Shown here piece after piece: positions 24,959 through 31,878 of a DNA stretch of 64,000 bases. The translations under genes were made by a program, and so were the position numbers. Numbering within the stretch: position 1 is the first letter of the stretch; each line of letters opens with the position of its first letter. The notes beneath the pieces were generated by a model. That model did not search any database and was not told the DNA's origin. It saw only the letters and a program-made list of their open reading frames with translations. The stretch covers positions 62,001 through 126,000 of the forward strand of contig NZ_KQ434756.1 in NCBI RefSeq assembly GCF_001270745.1, given 5' to 3'. Source of the DNA: Jiangella muralis. GTDB lineage: Bacteria > Actinomycetota > Actinomycetes > Jiangellales > Jiangellaceae.

Positions 24959-25588
24959 CTACTCGCAGCCGACCCCGTCGTCGTCCGCGTCGAGGCCGTA
25001 GATGTCCTCGCCCACGACGGTGACCTGCCCGGTGTAGGACGGCCCGTTGCCGCTGCCGCCGGCGCAGTCGACGTCGGAGTCGATCGGCACGCAGCCCGAG
25101 TAGTTCGGATCGCAGCCCTCCGGTTCCGGTTCGGGTTCCGGTTCCGGCTCGGGTTCCGGCTCGTCCTCGGGTTCGGGAGGTCGCGGCGGTTCGTACGTCC
25201 CGATCGACGTCACCTCGTCGACCGGCGCCGTCGTGACCTCGTCGCCGGTCAGCTCCCGGCCGGTCTCGACGCCGTCGGTGAGCGTGATCTCGTAGGTGAG
25301 CGTCCGCACGCCCACCACCCCGGCGGTCGTGACGGCGGACGTGCCGAGGTCCATCGTGGCGTCCTCGACGGTGGCCCGCTCGAACGGGATCTCCTCCGTC
25401 TGCGTCACCGTCTCGGCCGTCACCACCGGCGTCGGGCTCGCCGACGGCGTCGCGGTCGCCGTGGCCGGCGCGGCCGCGAACGGCGCCGCCCGCGCCCCGT
25501 CGTCGCCGGACCCGCACGCGGCCACCGTCAACGCGAGCGGAACAAGAACGAAAACGCCCGTACGCAGGCGCGATGCAACGTCACCCAT
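24959..25588 (-). CDS. G5- and excalibur-domain lipoprotein
   Basis: A 209-residue exported lipoprotein. The signal is MGDVASRLRT, then a hydrophobic stretch and TVAAC. Residues about 50-135 are a G5 domain (VVTAETVTQTEEIPFE through GRELTGDEVTTAPVDEV), a small cell-surface fold. A (Glu-Pro)n spacer of about 20 residues follows, then a C-terminal excalibur calcium-binding region with CDPNYSGCVPIDSDVDC and the Asp-rich end DADDDGVGCE. It probably sits in the envelope and binds Ca2+ or polysaccharide. It is convergent with the MFS gene (20-bp gap). Confidence 0.88.
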   Translation of the reverse strand: MGDVASRLRTGVFVLVPLALTVAACGSGDDGARAAPFAAAPATATATPSASPTPVVTAETVTQTEEIPFERATVEDATMDLGTSAVTTAGVVGVRTLTYEITLTDGVETGRELTGDEVTTAPVDEVTSIGTYEPPRPPEPEDEPEPEPEPEPEPEPEGCDPNYSGCVPIDSDVDCAGGSGNGPSYTGQVTVVGEDIYGLDADDDGVGCE

Positions 25589-25664
25589 GGCCCCCCGGCC
25601 CCCTGCACATGATCGAGAAGCCGCGAGGCTACTCCCGCCGGGCAACGCCGTCAACAGTCAGGAC

Positions 25665-25699
25665 GCCGGGCCGGTGTGACCCTCTGACACCGGCCCGGC
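25665..25699 (-). terminator. Strong hairpin after the small basic-protein gene
   Basis: A perfect 13-bp GC-rich stem (GCCGGGCCGGTGT and its complement) with a 9-nt loop lies 8 bp beyond the stop codon at 25708. There is no T-run, as is common for actinobacterial terminators. Confidence 0.7.
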
Positions 25700-25707
25700 A
25701 GACTCGG

Positions 25708-26031
25708 TCAGCGGCCGACCGCCCGCTCCAGTTGCTTCTTCGTCATCGTCGACCGGCCCTTGATGCCCTTCTCCCTGGCCTCGTTGTAGAGCTGGGCCTT
25801 CGTCCGCCCGCCCGCGCCCTTGCCGGAGCGCAGCCCGCCACGGCGGCCGGACGAGATGTCCTCGGTGGACGAGCGGCTCTTCTGACGGGACTCGCCGGAT
25901 CGCGCACGCTCCTTGTTGACGGTGCGCGCAGCGATCTCCTCGGCGCGGTCCTCGCCGTAGTCGCGTTCCTCCAGCCCTTCCTTGATGTGCTCGTACTGCC
26001 GTTCGCGTTTGTCACTCCACTGTCTCGGCAT
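25708..26031 (-). CDS. Small basic conserved protein with Rho-N/SAP-like C-terminus
   Basis: A 107-residue, highly charged, cytoplasmic protein. The N-terminal half reads WSDKRERQYEHIKEGLEERD with ARTVNKERARSGE; the C-terminal 30 residues (TKAQLYNEAREKGIKG, then MTKKQLERAV) have the helix-extended-helix pattern of Rho N-terminal or SAP-type nucleic-acid-binding motifs. Relatives in actinobacteria are often labelled plasmid-stabilisation proteins without evidence. An ideal GGAGGTGA ribosome site precedes the ATG, and a strong terminator follows the stop. DNA or RNA binding is inferred. Confidence 0.75.
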   Translation of the reverse strand: MPRQWSDKRERQYEHIKEGLEERDYGEDRAEEIAARTVNKERARSGESRQKSRSSTEDISSGRRGGLRSGKGAGGRTKAQLYNEAREKGIKGRSTMTKKQLERAVGR

Positions 26032-26094
26032 CCGGATCACCTCCGTGCTCGGCCCGTACCCCGGCCGGGCCGAACCCATCCGCCGTCGTTTGCC

Positions 26095-26110
26095 ACCCGG
26101 CCGGCCGGGT
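26095..26110. promoter_or_regulatory. 16-bp perfect palindrome before the Rv2629-like gene
   Basis: ACCCGGCC and its complement abut without spacer, 11 bp before the ATG at 26122 and in the gap between two divergent genes. It may be an operator or only GC-rich symmetry. A weak TAGGGG box follows it directly. Confidence 0.35.
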
Positions 26111-26121
26111 AGGGGTCGAGG

Positions 26122-27204
26122 ATGCGACTTGACCCACTCACCCGCATCCTCGACCATCCCGGACCCTTCGCCAGCGCCCTGCTCGACGTCAGCCGGACGA
26201 CGGAGCACGCGCGGCAACGGCTGGAGCTGCGCGGCCGGGCCGCCCGGACGGAGCTGGCGGCGTCCGGAGCGCCGGACGACGTCGCGGAGGAGGTGGTCGA
26301 GCGGCTGCTGGAGCCGACCGGGACGCCGGGCGAGACGGCGCGGTACGTGGTGGCGGGGCGCGACGGCGTGGTGGTCGACCAGACGTTGCCGGGGTGGGCC
26401 GGGCACGAGGTGCTGACGTGGGGCCCGCTGCCCGACGCGACGGCGTGGCTGGCCTACCGGGAGACGGCCGTGCCGGTGCTGGTGGTCCTGGCCGACCAGT
26501 CCGGGGCCGACCTCGTCCACAGCGCCGCCTGGGGGCGCGAGCCGGCCGTCGTGCACGCCGTCGACGGCGGCCTCGACAGCATGGTGGACGGCGGACCGGC
26601 GCGGCCGGACCAGCAGGGCCGGACCGACGAGCTGTGGCGGTTCAACGCACGGGCGGTCGTGGCCGAGCTGGAGCGGCTGGCCGGATCCGAACCGCCGCTG
26701 ATCGTGCTCGCCGGCGACCCGCGCGCCCGTCACGACGTCCGCGCGGGCCTGCCACCGCACGTCGCCGAGCAGGTGGTCGAGGTCGAGCGCGGCAGCCGCG
26801 CCGACGGCCCCGCGAACGAGGCGTTCGTGGCCGAGATCGACGCCGCGGTGCAGCGGACGGTGGACGAGCGAGGGCGGCGCGCCGCGGCCCGGCTGGAGGA
26901 GCACCTCGGCCGCCAGTACGCCGTCGCCGTCGGGCTGGCCGAGGTGCTGGACATGGCCGTCCAGGCCGGCGTCGACACGGTCGTCCTCGACGAGCAGCGA
27001 GCGGCCGGACGCACGGTGCGCCCGGCCGACCATCCGTACCTGCCGCTGCCCGACGGCGTGCTCGCGGCGCCCGCGGTCCGGTCCGACCTGCTGGTACTCG
27101 CCGCCGCCGCGGCCACCGGGGCCGGGGCCGTCCTGACCGCGCCGCCGCTGCTGCCCGACGACGGCGTCGCCGCACTGCTGCGCTGGGACCGCCCGCACCC
27201 CTGA
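26122..27204 (+). CDS. Rv2629/baeRF2-like (eRF1-related) protein
   Basis: A 360-residue protein of the bacterial eRF1-like group, the family of mycobacterial Rv2629. It starts LTRILDHPGPFASALLDVSR; the middle domain has VLVVLADQSGADLVHSAA and a WRFNARAVVAELERL segment; the third has FVAEIDAAVQRTVDERGRRAAARLEEHL and ends with ADHPYLPLPDGVLAAPAVRSDLL. Such proteins are linked to ribosome or stress functions, but no reaction is established. It has no good ribosome site, so a leaderless start is possible. Confidence 0.8.
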   Translation: MRLDPLTRILDHPGPFASALLDVSRTTEHARQRLELRGRAARTELAASGAPDDVAEEVVERLLEPTGTPGETARYVVAGRDGVVVDQTLPGWAGHEVLTWGPLPDATAWLAYRETAVPVLVVLADQSGADLVHSAAWGREPAVVHAVDGGLDSMVDGGPARPDQQGRTDELWRFNARAVVAELERLAGSEPPLIVLAGDPRARHDVRAGLPPHVAEQVVEVERGSRADGPANEAFVAEIDAAVQRTVDERGRRAAARLEEHLGRQYAVAVGLAEVLDMAVQAGVDTVVLDEQRAAGRTVRPADHPYLPLPDGVLAAPAVRSDLLVLAAAAATGAGAVLTAPPLLPDDGVAALLRWDRPHP

Positions 27205-27230
27205 GCGGCGTGCGGGTATGGTCGAGCGTC

Positions 27231-27812
27231 ATGCAGGCTCCGGAGACGGCCGGCGCCACGCCTTCCGCGAGAGAGCGCATCCTGGCGACCAGCTACCGGC
27301 TGTTCGCCCGCCGAGGCGTGCTCGGCGTCGGCGTCGACGAGGTCATCGAACGCTCCCATGTCGCCAAGGCCACCTTCTACAAGCATTTCCCGTCCAAGAA
27401 CGACCTCGTGCTGGCCTACCTCGACCGCCGGGAACACGAGTGGACGATCGGCCTGGTCGAGGCCGGGTCAGAGCGGCGCGGCGACACCGCCGAGGAGCGC
27501 CTGCTCGCGATCTTCGACGTGTTCGACGAGTGGTTCCGCGGTGACGACTTCGACGGCATCGCGTTCATCACCGTGCTGCTGGAGATGGGCCGGTCGCACC
27601 CGCTGGGGCAGGCCAGCATCCAGCACCTGGCCAACCTGCGCGCGATCGTGAGCCGCCGCGCCGCCGAGGCCGGGCTGCGCGACCCGGACGAGTTCGCGCG
27701 GTCGTGGCAGATCCTCATGAAGGGCTCGATCATCGCCGCGCTCGAGGGCGACATCGACGCCGGGCGCCGGGCGAGGTCGATGGCCGCCACCCTGATCGAG
27801 CAGCATCGCTGA
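27231..27812 (+). CDS. TetR-family transcriptional regulator
   Basis: A 193-residue TetR protein. The helix-turn-helix is RERILATSYRLFARRGVLGV followed by VIERSHVAKATFYKHFPSK, and the C-terminal ligand domain is all-helical. The ATG at 27231 is preceded by TATGGT (27217-27222) with 8 nt between, so the transcript may be leaderless. The promoter lies just after the end of the upstream gene. Neither ligand nor target is visible. Confidence 0.9.
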   Translation: MQAPETAGATPSARERILATSYRLFARRGVLGVGVDEVIERSHVAKATFYKHFPSKNDLVLAYLDRREHEWTIGLVEAGSERRGDTAEERLLAIFDVFDEWFRGDDFDGIAFITVLLEMGRSHPLGQASIQHLANLRAIVSRRAAEAGLRDPDEFARSWQILMKGSIIAALEGDIDAGRRARSMAATLIEQHR

Positions 27813-27829
27813 CCCGCGGCCGGAACAGG

Positions 27830-27896
27830 TACGGTCTGGACTCCGCCCCGGCGATCAAGGGCCAGCAGCCCTGACAACCTCCAGGTCAGCCGGGGT
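27830..27896 (+). ncRNA. Candidate structured leader RNA (S-box-like words)
   Basis: A TACGGT box (27830-27835) is followed by a compact fold: outer stem CCCCGGC (27846-27852)/GCCGGGG (27889-27895), hairpin AGGGC-CAGCA-GCCCT (27858-27872), and a second arm CTGAC/GTCAG (27871-27889) that competes with both for a few bases. The words GATCAAG, GCCAGC, GACAACCTCC and GGGGTG occur in the order seen in SAM-I/SAM-IV type riboswitches, but the whole is much shorter than those. A hairpin follows at 27902. Assignment is tentative. Confidence 0.3.
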
Positions 27897-27901
27897 GTGC
27901 G

Positions 27902-27934
27902 GCCGCCGCGGGCGCGACCGGACCCCGCGGCGGC
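27902..27934 (+). terminator. GC-rich hairpin between leader RNA and ANTAR gene
   Basis: A perfect 11-bp stem (GCCGCCGCGGG at 27902-27912 and its complement at 27924-27934) with an 11-nt loop, immediately after the structured leader. It could be the terminator of the TetR transcript or the expression platform of the leader. Confidence 0.55.
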
Positions 27935-28003
27935 GGCGGGTGGATCCAGTAGCGTGTGCACCGGCGATCGGCCGCCTGCGCCGGCTGCCGCCGGGAGCGC
28001 CGC

Positions 28004-28753
28004 TTGACCACACCAGCCGAGGTGACGTCGCGACTGGCCGAGGCCGTCGCCGGCGCCGGTTCCGGTGCTCCGCTGGCGGACCGGCTCGGCGAGACCTGCC
28101 GGTCGCTCCTCGGCGCCGACGGTGTCGCCCTCGTGCTCGCCTACACGCAGCCGCAGCGGCTGGCCGTCTGCGTCACCGACGAGGTCATCGGCCGGGTCGA
28201 GAACCTGCAGGACGTTCTCGGCGAGGGCCCCGGCGTCGACGCGTACCGGTCCGGCTGCGCGGTCGTCGGCCGCATCGGCGACGCCGACGCGGAGGTCGCG
28301 TGGCCGCTGTTCGCCGAGGCGGCGCTGCGCGAGGCCGGCCCGCTCACCGTCGTCGCGGTCCCGGTCCCGGCCGGCGCGGAGGTCCTCGGCGTGCTGACGG
28401 CGTATCGGGCCGGCCCCGGCCATCCGGCGCCGGAGGACGACCTGACGGCGCACCTGGCCGCGGCCGTCGGCGTGACGCTGCTGCGCGACGTCGACTTCGG
28501 CCGCGACCTCGAGCTGGACCTCGCCGGCCCGGGCGGCGCGCCCACCGGGGTCTGGGCCGCCCGCGCCGAGGTGCACCAGGCCACCGGGTTCCTGGTCGCG
28601 CGGCTCGGCTTGTCACCCGACGACGCGCTGGCGCTGCTGCGCGCCCGCGCCTACGCCGCCGGCCTCACGCTGGGTGAGGTCGCGCACCAGGTGCTGGTCC
28701 GCGCCGTCGACCTCGCGCCGGACGGCAACGGCAGCCGCCCGCCGACGTGCTGA
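28004..28753 (+). CDS. GAF-ANTAR domain regulator
   Basis: A 249-residue protein. Residues about 20-165 form a GAF sensor domain (LLGADGVALVL, QDVLGEGPGVDAYRSG, PLTVVAVPV). Residues about 183-240 are an ANTAR RNA-binding domain (RAEVHQATGFLVARLG, then SPDDALALLRARAYAAG and VAHQVLVRAV). ANTAR proteins bind paired hairpins in nascent RNA and prevent termination. TTG at 28004 is chosen because a GGGAGCG site precedes it; a GTG at 27956 is possible but lies only 3 nt after a TAGCGT box. A leader RNA and hairpin lie upstream. The signal is unknown. Confidence 0.85.
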   Translation: MTTPAEVTSRLAEAVAGAGSGAPLADRLGETCRSLLGADGVALVLAYTQPQRLAVCVTDEVIGRVENLQDVLGEGPGVDAYRSGCAVVGRIGDADAEVAWPLFAEAALREAGPLTVVAVPVPAGAEVLGVLTAYRAGPGHPAPEDDLTAHLAAAVGVTLLRDVDFGRDLELDLAGPGGAPTGVWAARAEVHQATGFLVARLGLSPDDALALLRARAYAAGLTLGEVAHQVLVRAVDLAPDGNGSRPPTC

Positions 28754-28763
28754 TCGGGGACGC

Positions 28764-28805
28764 CACTCCGCTCCCGGGAAGGGGGGCTTCGCGGGGAGCG
28801 GAGTG
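28764..28805. terminator. Bidirectional hairpin between ANTAR and LAL genes
   Basis: CACTCCGCTCCC (28764-28775) pairs perfectly with 28794-28805 over an 18-nt loop. The convergent genes end at 28753 and 28919. Outer GGGGA/TCCCC bases can extend the stem with a bulge. Confidence 0.65.
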
Positions 28806-28918
28806 CCGATTCCCCCGTGGACGGATGTGCCGGCCGGCCCTGCACCTCCCACCCGTCACTAGAGAGGAGGCACCGGCGGGCCGGATCAGCACGCGGCGAT
28901 CGCAGAAATCTTTCCGGG

Positions 28919-31684
28919 TCACGCCTGCCCGCCGCCGTCGTCGTCGATGCCGGCGACGACGATGCCGGTCAGCTCGGTGCGCGAGCGGATGCCGAGCTTG
29001 CGAAAGATGCGACCCAAGTGCGCCTCGACGGTGCGGACGGAGACGAACAGTTCGGCCGCGATCTCCCGGTTGCGCCGTCCGCTGGCGACCAGCGTGGCGA
29101 TGCGCTGCTCGGCGTCGGTGAGGTCGGCCAGCCGGGTCGTCGGCGGCACCGGCCCGCCGGACGCGCCCAGCTCCTGGCCGGCTCGTCCGGCCAGGGCGAT
29201 GGCGCCGCTCTCCTGGGCCAGTACGACGGTGCGCTGCAGCCACGACCGCGCGTCGGTGCGGCGGCCGAGCCGGCGCAACCGCTCGCCGAAGCAGAGCAGC
29301 GTGCGGGCCTGCTCGACCGGCGAGACGGTGTCGGTGGCGGTCTCGACCGCCTCGCGGAACAGCGTCAGCGCCTCCTCCCCCTCGCTGGCCAGCGCCCGGC
29401 AGCGGGCGACGGTGTGCCGCGCCCACGCCGTCGGGACCCGGCCGGCCCGCAGCTCGAACTCGGCCAGCGCCACCCGGGCCCGGCCCAGCTCGCCGCTGCG
29501 CACGCACGCCTCGATGTAGTCGGGCTCGACCGCGAGGATGGACGGGTCGGCGTGCTCCAGCGCGTGCCGCCGGGCGTGGTCGAGCACCGACATCGCCTCG
29601 TCGAACCGGCCGAGCAGCAGCAGGAACGCCCCGGTCTCGGCCTGCATGACGGCGGTCGCCCACGAGTCGCCGTGCCGCCGCGAGCCGTCGATCGACTGCC
29701 GGCGACGGTCCCAAGCGGCCTCGTCCTCGCCCAGGTAGGCGTTGACGCGGACCATGTACGCCGGCACCAGCGCGCGGTGGGCGCTGTCGGCGTCGACGCG
29801 GTCCCAGGCGGCCGCCGCCTCGGCGGCCTCGCGCAACCGGCCGGCCCGCGACTCCAGCTGGACCAGCCCGGCCAGCGCCGCCCGCAGCAGCAGCGGCGAG
29901 TCGCCGAACTGCCCGCTGGTGACGGCGCGCAGCAGCCGCCGCGCCTGCCCGTACTGCTCGGCCCGCACCAGCACCGTCGCGTGCAGCAGGTTCGTCTCGG
30001 CCTCGCCGAACAGGTCCGCCGCGCCGCCGCTGTCGGACTCCACCAGCGCGACCGCGCGGTCCAGCTCGCCGCTGACCGACGCCAGCAGCGCGGCCGTGCG
30101 CAGGTGCGCGGCCCGGGTGGTGGCGTCGAAGTCGTCGACGAACCGCTCGGCCAGCGCGAGGAACCGGGCCGCCTCGGCCTGCTCCATGCGCCCGGCCAGC
30201 CCGTGCGCGGCGGCGAGGTCGAGCGCGGCCGCGCGGGTCGGGTCGATCGGCGCGACCTCCTCGACGTGCCGGCTGACCAGGCCGGTGGCCACCTCGCCGT
30301 CGAGCAGGTTGCGGGCGCGCACCTCCAGCAGCGCGAAGTCGGCCCGCTGCGCGGGCGTGGTGTCGAGCCGGAACCGCTCGCGGGCGATGTGCACCGCCTC
30401 GTCCAGCCGCCCGGCGAGGACGGCGAACCGGCCGGCCTGCAGCAGCCGCCCGATCCGCTCGCCCGGCTTGGACGTCAGCCGGACCGCCTCGCGGGCGAAC
30501 GCCAGCGACCGTTCCACCTCGCCGCGGACCAGCGATTCGGCGGCCACCCGCTCCAGCCGTGTCGCCAGCTCGTCGTCGTGGTCGTGCCGGGTCTGGGCCA
30601 GGTGCCAGAGCTGGCGGCCCGGGTCGGAGTCGGCGTACGCGGCGGCCAGCGCCTGGTGGGCGGCGTCGCGCTCGGCCATGGTGGCGGCCTGCCAGATGAT
30701 CGACCGGACGGCCGGGCGCTGCAGCGTGAAGGTGCCGTCGGACCGGTTCAGGTGCTCGGCGAACAGCCAGGCGACGTGCGGCGCGTCCGGCGAGCCGAGC
30801 GCGTTCAGCACCGGGGCCAGCCGGTGGTCCTCGCTGCCGGTCGCCACCAGCAGCGCGAACCGCTGGTCGTCGTCGAGCGCGCCGAGCTCGGGCAGCTGCT
30901 GCGCCTGCAGCACCGGCGAGTGCGGCAGGTGCCGGTCCAGCTCGACCTGGCCGAGCAGCTGCACGTCCGGCACCCGGCCGACGACGTCGAGCAGCGCTCG
31001 TGGGTTGCCGCCGACGCGGGCGGCGATGCGCGCGGCGACGCTGTGCAGGGTGTGTGATCCAGCCGCCCGGCGGACCAGCTCGGTCGCGTCAGTGGCCGGC
31101 AGCTCGCCGAGCCGGATCAGCGGCAGCCCCAGCAACGGCGGCACCCGCTCGACGGTGTCGGCGACCACCAGGAACACCAGCGGCGACGCGCCGACCCGGC
31201 GGGCGACGAAGCCCAGCACCTCCAGCGACTGGGGGTCGAGCCGGTGCGCGTCGTCGATGACGATGACCAGCGGCCGCCGGACCCGGCTGACCAGCGGCTG
31301 CACCTGGACGGCCAGCTCGTACGCCGACGCGGTCTGCTCCAGCCGCGTGGTGAGGTCGTCGACCAGCCGGGCCGCCTGGCGCTGCTGCTCGGGCTCCAGC
31401 GAGCCCACGACGGCGGACAGCACGAGATGCAGGCCCGAGAACGGCCAGCCGCGCTCGGAGTCGGCGGCCACCACCGCCGACACCGTCACCTCGTCCAGGC
31501 CGGCCAGCCGCCCGGCGCGCGCGTCGTCGGACACGGTGCGCACCAGCGCGCTCTTGCCCACGCCGTCGGCGCCCTCCACGACGACCGCGCCCCCCTCGCC
31601 GGCCGTCAATCTCAGCAGGACTTCCCGGATCCTGGTCTGTTCGTTGTCGCGACCGATCAACCGGTCGTGTTCGTCCTTCTCCAC
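28919..31684 (-). CDS. LAL/MalT-type LuxR-family ATPase regulator, first
   Basis: A 921-residue regulator. The N-terminal STAND-type ATPase has Walker A VVEGADGVGKSAL (about residues 34-46) and a Walker B-like LVIVIDDAHRLD. A long helical repeat region follows. The C-terminus is a LuxR helix-turn-helix (LTDAEQRIATLVASG, then REIAAELFVSVRTVEAH and LGRIFRKLGIRS). GTG is the start, with a GAGGGGA site. Such regulators are activated by a ligand plus ATP and often control carbohydrate or secondary-metabolite genes. It is divergent from a second, less regular member. Confidence 0.9.
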   Translation of the reverse strand: MEKDEHDRLIGRDNEQTRIREVLLRLTAGEGGAVVVEGADGVGKSALVRTVSDDARAGRLAGLDEVTVSAVVAADSERGWPFSGLHLVLSAVVGSLEPEQQRQAARLVDDLTTRLEQTASAYELAVQVQPLVSRVRRPLVIVIDDAHRLDPQSLEVLGFVARRVGASPLVFLVVADTVERVPPLLGLPLIRLGELPATDATELVRRAAGSHTLHSVAARIAARVGGNPRALLDVVGRVPDVQLLGQVELDRHLPHSPVLQAQQLPELGALDDDQRFALLVATGSEDHRLAPVLNALGSPDAPHVAWLFAEHLNRSDGTFTLQRPAVRSIIWQAATMAERDAAHQALAAAYADSDPGRQLWHLAQTRHDHDDELATRLERVAAESLVRGEVERSLAFAREAVRLTSKPGERIGRLLQAGRFAVLAGRLDEAVHIARERFRLDTTPAQRADFALLEVRARNLLDGEVATGLVSRHVEEVAPIDPTRAAALDLAAAHGLAGRMEQAEAARFLALAERFVDDFDATTRAAHLRTAALLASVSGELDRAVALVESDSGGAADLFGEAETNLLHATVLVRAEQYGQARRLLRAVTSGQFGDSPLLLRAALAGLVQLESRAGRLREAAEAAAAWDRVDADSAHRALVPAYMVRVNAYLGEDEAAWDRRRQSIDGSRRHGDSWATAVMQAETGAFLLLLGRFDEAMSVLDHARRHALEHADPSILAVEPDYIEACVRSGELGRARVALAEFELRAGRVPTAWARHTVARCRALASEGEEALTLFREAVETATDTVSPVEQARTLLCFGERLRRLGRRTDARSWLQRTVVLAQESGAIALAGRAGQELGASGGPVPPTTRLADLTDAEQRIATLVASGRRNREIAAELFVSVRTVEAHLGRIFRKLGIRSRTELTGIVVAGIDDDGGGQA

Positions 31685-31878
31685 CCAATCCCCTCACCCT
31701 GCGACCAACCCCATCGCCGGGCCCCCCAACGCGATCTTCACCCCCAAGCATCGCGGTCCGGCACCTCCCATGACGGCAGTTGCCGACACTGCTGACGGGT
31801 GAGACGGGGTGGAACGTGGGGTGAAGGAGGGGGTGAGACTAAGATCGTCTTCGGGTGGAGGCCAGGGGAGGCTGTGCG

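Noticed and set aside
27846-27896. ANTAR-type twin hexaloop target RNA
   Set aside because: The visible loops are 5 and about 9 nt, not paired hexaloops with the A1/G4 pattern.
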